From assembly GCA_964020155.1 (NCBI GenBank), contig OZ026566.1, positions 2,526,789 to 2,590,788 on the forward strand: DNA of 64,000 bases. The letters are read 5' to 3'. How positions within the stretch are numbered: position 1 is the stretch's first letter; each line of letters opens with the position of its first letter. The notes beneath the pieces were generated by a model. That model did no database searches and was not told the DNA's origin. It saw only the letters and a program-made list of their open reading frames with translations. Shown one piece after another: positions 33,194 to 64,000 of the stretch. Source of the stretch: Chondrilla cf. caribensis (taxonomy: Eukaryota > Porifera > Demospongiae > Chondrillida > Chondrillidae). Both the position numbers and the translations under genes were made by a program.

Positions 33194-34197
33194 CTCAAAA
33201 CTTTTATCTCATGAAATGACAAAACATGGTAGCAAATGCATTTGTAATGTCCAAGAATGTACTTAGTCTACCATATCATGTGAAGCATATTTGTTCAGTG
33301 TACATATTCTTGAAGTTCAATACTACATTGTCGTTATTTTCTGTACTGTCAGTTCTCATGCAGTGCAGACTTCTTTTTATGAAGCAATTTACGTGTTGCA
33401 TATAATCTTACCAATTTAGTATATTTTTTATTATCGAATATTATATACCATGCTTAACAGAGGTTACATTATTATACTACTGCTTAAAGCATAATAACTC
33501 GTGTCACTATGGATTTTCCCATTTAAAAATGTATTTTATGTGAATCCAATGAACAACCATAATATATAATAATAATACAGTGGAACCTCTCTATTAAGGA
33601 CACGTTGAGACCATAATTGTAGTCCTTATTACAGAGGTTTCCTCAATTCAGAGGTCATTTAATACACTACAGTACTACACTGGAACACAGAATGGTGTCC
33701 TTACTATAGAGGTTTCCACATTTCAGAGGTTTGTAATAGAGAGGTTCCAGTGTATAATTGATTGGAGTCATGTGTTAAGTATAACACCATGACATGACTA
33801 CTAAATGTTAAGAGACAAAAGGTCAGTTTAATTGATGTCAACTGACACCCATGCAATCACAAACAGAGACAGACGTCCACCTAACAGTTGTTGTAAACAA
33901 CCATAATGGGTATACATGTAATATAATTTATTTTAGTTATATATGGCCACACATTGTCATATAATATATCTATTACATAATAATACTTCTCTGTGTACCA
34001 TAATAATGGACGCATATAATAATATTATAGCATTAATTAATATCAATGGTTAAAACACAATACATTAATGCATTAATATATATACATGTACATTGGAATC
34101 TGACAAATTGAATACAAAAATCACTGTATATATACACAAGAATACTATTGATTATATCATAGTTGTTAATACAGCAGCAATGTACACAGCCAAACGT
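33194..34197. other. Intergenic between convergent Artemis and HSP70
   Basis: AT-rich 3' flanks with one full MITE of family B (33578-33752). For the minus-strand HSP70, a TTTATT near 33928 reads as AATAAA. No ORF or RNA gene recognised. Confidence 0.5.
33578..33752 (+). mobile_element. MITE family B, 175 bp, pogo-like terminal repeats
   Basis: TA-CAGTGGAACCTCTCTATTA at the left and TAATAGAGAGGTTCCAGTG-TA at the right are near-perfect inverted repeats. TA flanks fit Tc1/mariner/pogo-type integration. Exactly 175 bp, as is the copy at 58109-58283. No coding capacity. Confidence 0.88.
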
Positions 34198-36105
34198 TTA
34201 GTCAACTTCTTCAACAGTGGGACCGTGCCGAGTTGATTGAGAGTCTCCTCCGCTCTGTTTCCCTGGTCCACCATGGAGTTTGGCCATTATAGGAGAGCAT
34301 ACTTTCTGAAGTACCTCCAATTTATGGTCGTATTCCTCTTTCTCTGCCAGTGTGTTCCTGTCAATCCACTCAAGAACATCTGTCACTTTGTTATCAACAA
34401 GACTTTTGTCGTCTGGTGACAGCTTTTCTCCATGCTCCCGAGCTGCACTCTTCATACTAAAAGCGTAGCTCTCCAACTGGTTCCTAGCTACAATCTTAGC
34501 TCTACAGGCATCGTCCTCGGCCTTGTACCTCTCAGCATCAGAGACCATTCTATCGATTTCCTCCTTTGAAAGACGTCCTTTCTCATTCTTAATGGTGATG
34601 TTGTTTGATTTGCCCGTACTCTGGTCCTTTGCTGTCACATTCAGGATGCCATTCGCATCCAGGTCAAATGTAACCTCAATCTTTGGCACTCCACGAGGAG
34701 CAGGGGGGATACCACTCAGCTCAAAGGTACCCAAAAGGTTGTTGTTTTTGGTCATTGCTCTTTCTCCCTCATACACTTGTATTGTCACAGCTGGCTGGTT
34801 GTCAGCATAAGTGGTGAACGTCTGGCTGGCTTTAGCAGGCACCTTGTTGTTCCTGTTGATGATGTTGGTCATGACTCCACCTGCAGTCTCGATCCCAAGG
34901 GACAGTGGAGCAACATCCACCAGGAGAACATCTTGAATGTTTGAGCTGGTGTCTCCTGACAATATGGCTGCCTGCACTGCAGCACCATAGGCGACGGCTT
35001 CGTCAGGGTTGATCGACTTGTTGAGTTCTTTTCCACAAAAAAAGTCAGAAAGGAGCTTTTGAATCTTTGGAATTCTTGTTGATCCGCCCACCAAAACAAC
35101 ATCATTAATCTGTGATTTATCCAATTTGGCATCCCTTAAGGCTTTTTCAATTGGTTCCAGAGTGGAGCGAAATAGATCACCGCACAACTCTTCGAATCTT
35201 GCACGGGTGACTTTTGAATAGAAGTCAATTCCCTCATGAAGGGAATCAATTTCAATACCGGCATCTGTGCTGGAGGACAGGGTTCTCTTTGCTCTCTCAC
35301 AAGCCGTTCTCAGTCTACGAAGAGCACGGGGATTGTGTTTCAGATCCTTCTTGTATTTCCTCTTGAACTCTTCAACCAGATAGTCAACCAAGCGATTATC
35401 GAAGTCTTCACCACCAAGATGTGTGTCACCGGCAGTCGACTTGACTTCAAAGAGGGAACCTTCATCGATGGTCAGCACAGTTACATCAAATGTTCCTCCT
35501 CCAAGGTCAAATATGAGTACATTCTTTTCTCCTTTCAGGTTCTTGTCCAATCCATAGGCCAGTGCAGCAGCAGTGGGTTCATTGATGATGCGAAGGACAT
35601 TGATCCCAGCAATGCGACCGGCATCCTTGGTGGCCTGTCTCTGAGAGTCATTGAAGTAAGCAGGAACAGTTACAACAGCATCGCTCACAGATGTGCCCAA
35701 ATACCCCTCTGCTGTTTCCTTCATCTTCGTGAGTACCATGGAGCTAATTTCCTCTGGATAGAAATACTTGGTCTCTCCCTGATACTCCACCTCAATCCTC
35801 GGTTTTCGATTGTGGTTAATGACCTTGAACGGCCAGTGTTTCATGTCGGATTGCACACAAGGGTCATCATACTTCCTTCCTATGAGTCTTTTAGCATCAA
35901 AAACGCTATTTTGTGGGTTCCTGGCGACTTGGGCCTTAGCAGGATCTCCGATCAGTCGCTCGGTGTCGGTAAAGGCGACGTAACTCGGGGTGGTCCTATT
36001 CCCTTGGTCATTGGCGATAATTTCCACTTTTCCGTGTTGAAATACTCCAACGCAGGAATAGGTAGTGCCCAAATCGATACCAATGGCTGGTTTTCTTGAA
36101 GACAT
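34198..36105 (-). CDS. Heat shock protein 70, cytosolic
   Basis: Intronless 635-residue ORF. An ATP-driven chaperone of cytosol and nucleus. Family signatures: [14 protein letters not shown] near the N-terminus, [33 protein letters not shown], the linker and beta domain ([11 protein letters not shown]), and the C-terminal EEVD that binds TPR co-chaperones and marks the cytosolic class. Lack of introns plus a TATA box (36214-36220) and heat-shock-element-like blocks upstream suggest an inducible rather than constitutive gene. SYVN1 diverges from the same upstream region. The opposite strand carries a 287-codon shadow ORF, a known artefact of HSP70 codon use. Confidence 0.98.
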   Translation of the reverse strand: MSSRKPAIGIDLGTTYSCVGVFQHGKVEIIANDQGNRTTPSYVAFTDTERLIGDPAKAQVARNPQNSVFDAKRLIGRKYDDPCVQSDMKHWPFKVINHNRKPRIEVEYQGETKYFYPEEISSMVLTKMKETAEGYLGTSVSDAVVTVPAYFNDSQRQATKDAGRIAGINVLRIINEPTAAALAYGLDKNLKGEKNVLIFDLGGGTFDVTVLTIDEGSLFEVKSTAGDTHLGGEDFDNRLVDYLVEEFKRKYKKDLKHNPRALRRLRTACERAKRTLSSSTDAGIEIDSLHEGIDFYSKVTRARFEELCGDLFRSTLEPIEKALRDAKLDKSQINDVVLVGGSTRIPKIQKLLSDFFCGKELNKSINPDEAVAYGAAVQAAILSGDTSSNIQDVLLVDVAPLSLGIETAGGVMTNIINRNNKVPAKASQTFTTYADNQPAVTIQVYEGERAMTKNNNLLGTFELSGIPPAPRGVPKIEVTFDLDANGILNVTAKDQSTGKSNNITIKNEKGRLSKEEIDRMVSDAERYKAEDDACRAKIVARNQLESYAFSMKSAAREHGEKLSPDDKSLVDNKVTDVLEWIDRNTLAEKEEYDHKLEVLQKVCSPIMAKLHGGPGKQSGGDSQSTRHGPTVEEVD

Positions 36106-36213
36106 TGTCCAACACCAAAAAACAAAATTTTACAAAAGTAGATACCTTTCTACTATTAGGCAATAAGCTTGGATACTTATTGTATTTGATGCAGGGTTTA
36201 GTAAGCTGTGACA

Positions 36214-36220
36214 TTATATA
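36214..36220 (-). promoter_or_regulatory. TATA box of HSP70
   Basis: Reads TATATAA on the minus strand, 109 bp upstream of the HSP70 ATG. This would place the transcription start near 36185 and give a 5' UTR of about 80 bp. Confidence 0.65.
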
Positions 36221-36311
36221 GGAATTCTTCCAAACGACTGGAAGAGTCCAGGAAACACAAGAACGAGCTAGAATTCTGGTGCGTTCGAGAAAAGTGTGGA
36301 CGTTTCCAGAA
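36221..36311 (-). promoter_or_regulatory. Heat-shock-element-like cluster upstream of HSP70
   Basis: Two clean TTCnnGAA pairs, TTCGAGAA at 36284-36291 and TTCCAGAA at 36304-36311, are spaced 20 bp apart (a multiple of the 5-bp HSF module). Imperfect GAA/TTC modules at 36221-36231 and 36238-36253 lie nearer the TATA box. HSF1 trimers bind such arrays. HSF binding itself is inference. Confidence 0.55.
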
Positions 36312-36835
36312 TTCGATCGAAAGGGCCACGGTTTAACCCTTTGATCACGTGATAATCACATGATTTCATTTCGCTACGATACGACCGTCCTGCAGTTACA
36401 TCGTTGCTAGCTTTCGATGTGCTCTTTAGTTCCATCATGAGTACTCTCTGGAGTAACCCTACTTAAAACAAACAAATGGTGCCTGTAAGGAGACTTCCAC
36501 CGAGTAGGATATGAATAATTATGTGAAAGAATGCTGGAATGGGCGTTAAAAAAGATTGTAACATATTCGATGTGCATAGATGTGATGTATGTAACTGTTT
36601 GGTTGTATCTACTGTTTGTGTATAAAATATGTCGACCGAAGATAATTTTCGCTCACTCGGGCTCTCCGATGTGTATGAAGCTCATATTGAAACTCGATGT
36701 TCTACGTATACACCCTACATGTATTGCATAATCTGATCGCCATATTGGAATGTTAAACCAATCGGTAGTTGGAGCGTGTTTAGATTGGGCAATTCAGACC
36801 TCAGAGCTAAAAAGTACGCTAGATCGACGCGAACA

Positions 36836-37654
36836 ATGGTTTCTTTCTGGAAGACAGTTGGGGTGACATTTGTCAGTGGATTTTTGTCCACTGTGGTGAC
36901 CATCAATGCTTTTTATCAGAAGAAACAGTTTTATCCTTCTGTGGTACACATCACCAACTCAAGTCCAAGCATGGCTGTTAGTTTTTGACTCTGTAAATAG
37001 GGTAACTTGGAATGCCTGGCTAACTTGGAATGGGCGCCGTTACACCGTTAATCTTCGTCTATGGACAACTTTCTTTCAATATAGATTTCCTATCAATGTA
37101 AAGGACATCAACATGAACTTGTATCAATGGTTCAATGCTGGAGTGTTTATGTCCATCGATTCCCAGTTATTCAGTGTACCAGGTTACCCCATTTTGCCCT
37201 ATATGAGCGTATAGTCATTCTCAATAATTTTGTTGTAGGTATTCTATGTGCAAGGTTTTGTTATTGCGTGGATAGTATCCCAGGTGGCAAATAAAGTATT
37301 CTTTGGTAGACTTATGGATTCAGAAGTTGAGGTGTGTGTGTGTGTGTGTGTGTGTGTGATAATAGAACTACGTAACCAGGGTTGGAAACATGCACCGTAA
37401 CGCATGGTAAGAGGCTGTATACATCATCAGTCGTCCTACTTTTAATGAGTGAATCATCTATGTTCACTGCCAGTTGCTTGGTTTAACCATCTGGCGATTT
37501 TCCTACAACCAGTTGTTAGCGTTTGTCTCTTCACTGGCCTATTAGCCTCTTGCCATTGGTGGTGACGTAATCGAATATTTATATAGTATGTTCCAGGATG
37601 TAATGTATAAAAATTATCAGTTTCCAATCCCGGTTACATAGTTCTATTATCTAT

Positions 37655-37692
<38 letters not shown>

Positions 37693-38438
37693 TGTGTCAT
37701 GGGTATGCATCATGCAACATCAACATACACAGTATATATAGTACTTCCTTGTTATTTACTGTAAATACCTGCGTATTAATTGTTGGTGCCTCAAACATGT
37801 CACACGTACATATTGACGAGTGCTTCTCCTACCTCTGTAGCATGTCGTGGATGAGTTCTGGTACGCTGTCCCTGAGACAATACTACTGTTTGCCGCCTTC
37901 AGAGAGGATTTATCACCCCTGATTGTGGTTTCTCTGACAATGTTGTTCCTTTTCAAAGTTTTTCATTGGCTGGCTGATGCTAGGATTGACCATGTGAGTG
38001 TGTTTTTCTTGCCTGAATGGACTACGTGTTGTATGAATGTACATATGCAGTGGAACCTCGATAGCAAGTCTGGTTGAATATTGTGAATGAATCATAATAC
38101 TAATATTTATTTGGAAGTATTGTAAAAAAATTGATACAGAAATAACAGTTCTGAGATGCATGGTCTTTAAGTGAGGTTGTATGTTGTATACTGTGTTTTT
38201 TGGTACCTGACTCAACTTTAGATGGAGAGAAGTCCATTGATAACCAATATATTTCATGTCCGAGCTATATTCCTTCTGGTGATACTGATATCCAGTGATT
38301 GTTTCATGATGAGCCGCAACATATTTGGAGTTATATCCAGTGGACCTTCTGTGGAGATGGTGTTTGCATTGGAGGTATGTGTGTATGTGTGTGCATGTGC
38401 ATGTCTGTGTGTGCGTGTGTACATGTGTGTGTGTGTGT

Positions 38439-38500
<62 letters not shown>

Positions 38501-38511
38501 TGTGTGTGTGT

Positions 38512-38565
<54 letters not shown>

Positions 38566-41419
38566 TGAATACATGTGTGACTGGAGGTATCGTAGGTTGT
38601 GTTTTATTCATGTCTACCATTTATTATACTTACTTGTTGAATGTTAGTGTGCTTATTTTAATGGCAAGTATTAGGGTACATATCCACTTCATTACTCTCA
38701 TTCTCGCCAATCCTCTTCAGTATGCTGTACTACTGTTGTTGGCTCTGGATGTGTTGGGTAAATACATCCTACACTGCATTGACCGCCAGAGTGACAACCC
38801 CTGGGAGAACAAGCCTATCTACAAGTCTTACTTGGAGGTCTTCCTTGGTGAGCCATTGCCATACCTAGGTCACTGGCTTTGCTAGTTATGTGCAGTACGT
38901 GCTCATTTGACTGGAACTTCCATGTTTAAATACATGTGTTTTGTGTTTGTGTAATTAAGTCATTATTGTAACACCCAATACATGTATGTTGTACATCTTT
39001 ACTCTGATGTATGCATATGTACGTATATACGTACATAAGTAATAAGTGTATGAGCAATGTTTGTGGATCAGCATTCATCTATGTATACGTGACTGTACAT
39101 GTTTACGGAGTATGGGCCACTGTATTTACGTACCAGCATGTGCAGCTTCGTCAAAATGATGTGCATACTTTTGTACGTATGTGTCTGGCTGCTTGTATCC
39201 ACAGGCTTCTTCAGGGTTTCAGCTTTTTTTGGATTCATGTTGTTCATGGCGAAGGTCCACATATTCCCTCTGTATATCACAAGGCGGGTCTTTGTCTCCA
39301 TCAAGTGAGTGTGAAACGGTGTCGCTGTATTGTTAATTTGTGCACGCACACATGTACAGGAATCACAATCCTGTGAGTGTACTTACATGGACACATGGCA
39401 TACACTCCCAGATTATTCAAGAAAAGCATTGAAGATGTTGTCAGGTCGAGAAGGGCATTACACAATCTAAACAACTTGTGAGTGTTGTGCAATTAATTTG
39501 TTAACCTTTATGTGATGTATGTATACACATACGTACGTATGTGTGCGTGTGCGTACATGGGCAGTATGGACTGAATGGTCCTGTGATCAACAGATTTTCT
39601 GTCTGTTGATTTATTTATAGTATTATAAATATGTACATGACGTGTAATGTATGTATTTGTTATGTACGTATATACACACATACTATGTACGTACATGTAT
39701 ATATGTACGGTATGGACTTTGTGGTCCTGTGGTGTACACATTTTTCTGTCCCTTGTGTACGTACACACATGGTGCATAATGTATTTGTGATGTAGGCACA
39801 GATACTGTGTACACATGTACATGAACAGTATGGAATATGTGGTTCTATGGTGTACAGATGTTTCTTTCTGTTACTACCAGGTTCCCTGATGTTGCTCCGG
39901 AGCAGTTTGAAGGGAGAGACAATACCTGTATGGTTTGCCGCGAGGAAATGGCTCTTAACTGTAAAATGCTACCCTGTGGACACATATTCCACGCTGCCTG
40001 CTTGCGGTCATGGTTTCAGAGACAGCAGGTCTGTCCGACATGTACTACCAGTGTACTAACAGCAACCAGGGAGCAGCAGGCACTGATGCAACAGCAAAAC
40101 AACAGACTTAGGGCCCAGCGAGAGCAGCAACAGCCTAATGAACCTCAGCCAGGTCAGTTCTTGAGTGTATCATATGTACGTACTTCATGTATGGTAAGGC
40201 ATGCATAAGTGATATGTATATCCGCAAGAATGCTTATGTTGATTTTTACTATTTTTGTCTGTTAAACTTTTGTTGCAGTAGTGGTGCCTCCAGTTCCCCC
40301 CATATTCCCGCAAGGTCTCCCTGGGTGGATGGCTCCACCACCTCAAGGAGAGGGACCCAACCAGGAGCAACCTGAACCAGACCACACTGATGTTGATACA
40401 GGAGATACCACAGACAATCCAGTTGGTGAACAGGCAGGGGAAGAACAGCCGAATCAAGAGAGCAAGAGAGACTCAAAACCAGAAACACCGAGCTCTTCTC
40501 AAACTGGTACAGGTGCTGGGGTATACCTTTCAGCTCCTTTCCTTGGCACACCTCCAGGAGGTGGGGTCCATTCTATGAACTTTTTGCCTCCAATCCCACC
40601 ACACTTCATGCCTTTTGGTGAGCATGGCCATGCCAGTACAGACACACACACACATCCATACACAAGTAGACATAGTAGTCAATAGAAAATCATTTATATT
40701 GTTCTATTTTCCTTGTAACAGGTGCAACTCCCGTGGATCCCAACACTTTAAGGCTGAATTTGTTGAGTGATCAAGAACTCAGTGCTTTAGAAGGCACTGA
40801 GAGAGACAACGTTGAAGCTAGAATAAGTGTTTTGAGAAATATTCAGCTGTTGTTAGATTCAGCTGTTGCACAAATGAACCAGTATTATGCAACCACAGGA
40901 AAGTGAGTGTACCTAGCAACAATGCTGTGTTTTGCTTCCCAGTTGATTTTTTTTATTGTTTGTAGTCTCCCATACCAAGATAGCCTGCTTCTCACAGACA
41001 TATCGAGGAGTGCTAAGAAGCAAGGCAAGAAGAGGTCATCTGTGAAGGAACCCACTTCCACTCCTTTTGAAAAAAGCAAGTCACCGAACTCTTCAGTCAA
41101 GAGCTTTGAAGGAGGGATTGGACGGAGTATGACGTGGTCTCCCAGTGTTGCCACCACACCGTCAGTGTTCAGTGGTATTATGAAGAAGGAAGAAGAGGAG
41201 GCGGAAGACTTGGATCCACACTTCTCGCCTTCCGATTCTTTGGAGATTCATCGAAGTATGAGCAACCCACCATCGACTGATGCAGAACTGAGACAGAGAA
41301 GGTTGGAGAGATTAGAAAGTTCAAACAAGATTTCACAGATACTGGAGCAGAACGAGAATACAGAGGAACCCCCCGGAGAAACGGATACTAGCGTTAGTGC
41401 GCCAAAAGACGATCAATAA
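36836..41419 (+). CDS. SYVN1: Synoviolin, ER-associated E3 ubiquitin ligase HRD1
   Basis: Eleven phase-consistent exons: 36836-36976, 37239-37331, 37841-37993, 38222-38374, 38721-38847, 39205-39304, 39412-39477, 39881-40152, 40279-40617, 40722-40902, 40966-41419; 692 residues (human 617). HRD1 is the membrane ligase and retrotranslocation channel of ER-associated degradation. The N-terminal multi-span domain shows QFYPSVVHITNSSPSMAV, FHWLADARIDHMERSP and NPWENKPIY, all family landmarks. The RING-H2 finger is at residues 294-332 (CMVC, CGHIFHAAC, CPTC). A proline- and Gln-rich linker follows, then a coiled segment (LSALEGTERDNVEARISVLR), and finally DAELRQRRLERLES, matching the conserved C-terminal motif. 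The ATG at 36836 is chosen because the family starts just before the first helix. Confidence 0.96.
37332..37358. repeat. (GT)n starting at a 5' splice site
   Basis: The SYVN1 exon ends at 37331 and the intron begins directly as GT repeats, which run up to the MITE at 37359. Confidence 0.93.
37359..37651. mobile_element. MITE family D, 293 bp with 32-bp terminal inverted repeats
   Basis: Left end GATAATAGAACTACGTAACC and right end GGTTACATAGTTCTATTATC are inverted copies with 3 mismatches in 32. The interior is unrelated to a transposase. GT microsatellite lies on both sides. Located in a SYVN1 intron. Confidence 0.85.
37656..37697. repeat. (GT)n on the right side of MITE D
   Basis: GT repeat with one GTATGT interruption, a few bp after the MITE right end. 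Confidence 0.95.
38375..38563. repeat. (GT)n array starting at a 5' splice site
   Basis: The intron opens GTATGTGTGTATGTGTGTGC after the SYVN1 exon ending at 38374 and becomes pure GT repeat from about 38426, with two GGTG breaks. Confidence 0.95.
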
Positions 41420-41503
41420 GTCAATAATAATTTTCGTATTAGTTTAAATGTGGGCAAACTGATATTAATTTGCGCATAAATCACAATAATAAGTACACTT
41501 AAA

Positions 41504-42171
41504 ATGGCGGCCAAAGGCGGTACTAATCCACAGCAGGTTGCAGAAGCGAGAGAGGCCTTTGAAGGTTCATATATAATGTGGAGTGAATTCTAGTGACATA
41601 ATAATTCTTCTGTTTAATTTTCCAGTTGTTAAGGAAATATCGAAGCTATTGAACACTGGTTTAAATGATGAGACGCTTCGGGTCTGTATTCAACTTTGTG
41701 AAGCAGGGGTGAACCCGGAAGCTCTTGCCACTGTAATTCAAGAATTAAGAAGAGAAGCAGCGGCTTTGCAGGTATAGACTGAAGAGTAGTATGATTGGCC
41801 ATGATTCGCACTATTCTAGCTTCTATGATGAAGGGATGGATGTGGCTTACCTGTCTCTCATTTGTTCAATGGCAAATAGGATATCACCAGGGCCTTGTAT
41901 GATACTTGTGGTAAAATAGACAACTGTAGATATTACAAAGGTGGACATGTTCCTTTGTTATATAAGTCTACACAAGGAAACATGCCTTGTAGGTAGACTG
42001 TATGTATGTATGTCTACATGATCCCTGTCCTCTTGTCAATATTTGGTATGCTTCATGTAAAGTAAACAGATCAGCACTGTTGTAGTTCGAGCAGTCTAAG
42101 GGTTGGATTATTAAGCTGCTTCTACCATTCTTGTCATGGTAAAATGTTTGTGCATGTTTTTTGTATATGTA

Positions 42172-42226
<55 letters not shown>

Positions 42227-42376
42227 ATGTTATTTGTGTGTACATGTTGTTTGTGTGTGTATGTGTGTGTGTGTTTGTGTGTGTATGCTTGTTTTGTTTG
42301 TATATACTATTCACTTGTCATTCTATTACCGTAGGAAACGTCAACAGCAGGAAATTCATTATCAACATCAAAATGA
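41504..42376 (+). CDS. MZT1: Mitotic-spindle organizing protein 1 (MOZART1)
   Basis: Three small exons, 41504-41564, 41626-41771 and 42335-42376 (stop 42374-42376), phases 1 then 0, give 82 residues, the same length as human MZT1. MZT1 is a small helical subunit that binds GCP N-termini and helps recruit gamma-tubulin ring complexes to spindle poles. The core [20 protein letters not shown], then [15 protein letters not shown], matches the family nearly residue for residue. The N-terminus ([15 protein letters not shown]) and the Ser/Thr-rich C-terminus (NSLSTSK) are variable, as in other species. The start codon is 84 bp after the SYVN1 stop. Confidence 0.95.
42170..42292. repeat. (GT)n array in the last MZT1 intron
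   Basis: GT repeat with GCATGTTATTT and TACATGTTGTT interruptions. Confidence 0.95.
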
Positions 42377-42901
42377 TGTGGTGTATGATGTATGTAAACA
42401 ACTCTACTTCAATCTTTTTACATCTGCTGCATGTACATTTATTGCATTTTATATGTGTGTATTGGAGCAGCAATTCACCTTGTATGAATGTCAGTACTCA
42501 ATGACTGGGTTCCACAAACAAGGTTGCCTCAACAATAATATGGCAGACCAAACCCAAAGAGGAAAAATGTGGTCTGGTTGAAAAAGATCACTATAATACT
42601 GACTAGATCTATCTGTATGTGATGCATCATAGCTAGCCTTTTGTATATAGGGCCAGAGAATCTCCTTTCAATTTCTCAAGATCTTGATCACTGTGTAAGC
42701 TCACATTTTCGCTTGATCATGAATTGCAAAGAGACCGAAATCCAATTGGGCTTACATTTATGATAGTTTCATATAAACGAATGATTTCAGCTAAATGAAA
42801 TAGGCATGGATGGTTTATCAAATGCGTGGTACTTACACGCGCGGAATATCCGATTTGTCCCGCGTTATTATTTCTAACCACGCCTCCTGGGTCTGCAAAT
42901 C
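42377..42901. other. Intergenic: MZT1 3' flank to ANAPC1 promoter
   Basis: No ORF of interest. The last 80 bp before the ANAPC1 start contain ACACGCGCGGAATATCC and CCCGCG, a CG-rich patch unlike the AT-rich flank. Confidence 0.45.

Positions 42902-64000
<21,099 letters not shown>

Larger units (their letters stand above)
36106..36835. other. Divergent promoter region, HSP70 (-) and SYVN1 (+)
   Basis: 730 bp between start codons. On the HSP70 side: TATATAA at 36214-36220 and heat-shock-element-like blocks within 36221-36311. In the middle: an E-box CACGTG at 36347-36352. On the SYVN1 side: a CCAAT box near 36757. No repeat or ORF of interest. Confidence 0.6.

Noticed and set aside
35236..36099. 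287-codon ORF antisense to HSP70
   Set aside because: Long antisense ORFs are a common by-product of HSP70 codon use; no independent family signal and no start context.
36757..36776. ER stress response element (CCAAT-N9-CCACG) at SYVN1
   Set aside because: CCAAT is present but the second half reads GAGCG, so the element is incomplete.

Overview
This is eukaryotic nuclear DNA. The genes are split by many short introns (about 60 bp to 2.7 kb) with GT-AG and a few GC-AG splice sites. There are no bacterial-style operons, and microsatellites, minisatellites and MITE-like elements are very dense. The proteins are animal-type (TOPOVIBL, Artemis, HRD1/SYVN1, MZT1, ANAPC1, GALNT), yet diverged from vertebrates. 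Compact gene spacing and this repeat style suggest an early-branching animal. A sponge is my best guess and a cnidarian the alternative; this is inference, because nothing in the window names the species. Coding exons were assembled by hand from splice signals, phase agreement and family similarity.

Layout. 518-2460 (+) is the 3' end of an annexin. 3197-5214 (+) is sulfite oxidase, in two exons. 5758-14907 (+) is a GALNT2-like polypeptide GalNAc-transferase in 14 exons, including a short first exon that encodes the membrane anchor. 15433-17967 (-) is an intact 844-residue reverse transcriptase with a zinc knuckle and a restriction-like endonuclease. 18309-24610 (+) is a gene I identify as TOPOVIBL (C11orf80/MTOPVIB), the B-like subunit of the meiotic double-strand-break machinery. 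24694-26935 (-) is a DUF445-like membrane protein that converges on it. 27944-33193 (+) is Artemis/DCLRE1C in 13 exons. 34198-36105 (-) is an intronless cytosolic HSP70 with a heat-shock-type promoter. 36836-41419 (+) is SYVN1/HRD1 in 11 exons. 41504-42376 (+) is MZT1, starting only 84 bp after the SYVN1 stop. 42902-64000 (+) is ANAPC1, phase-consistent over 34 exons (about 1503 codons) and running off the right edge.

Themes. Several neighbours have related jobs. HSP70 and the ERAD ligase SYVN1 diverge from one 730-bp region. TOPOVIBL (makes meiotic breaks) and Artemis (processes DNA ends) lie close together. MZT1 (gamma-tubulin complex) and ANAPC1 (APC/C) are adjacent mitotic genes. None of this proves functional linkage. 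The noncoding part is shaped by TA-inserting MITEs, foldback elements, minisatellites with 24-47 bp units, and long (GT)n tracts that often begin exactly at a 5' splice site.
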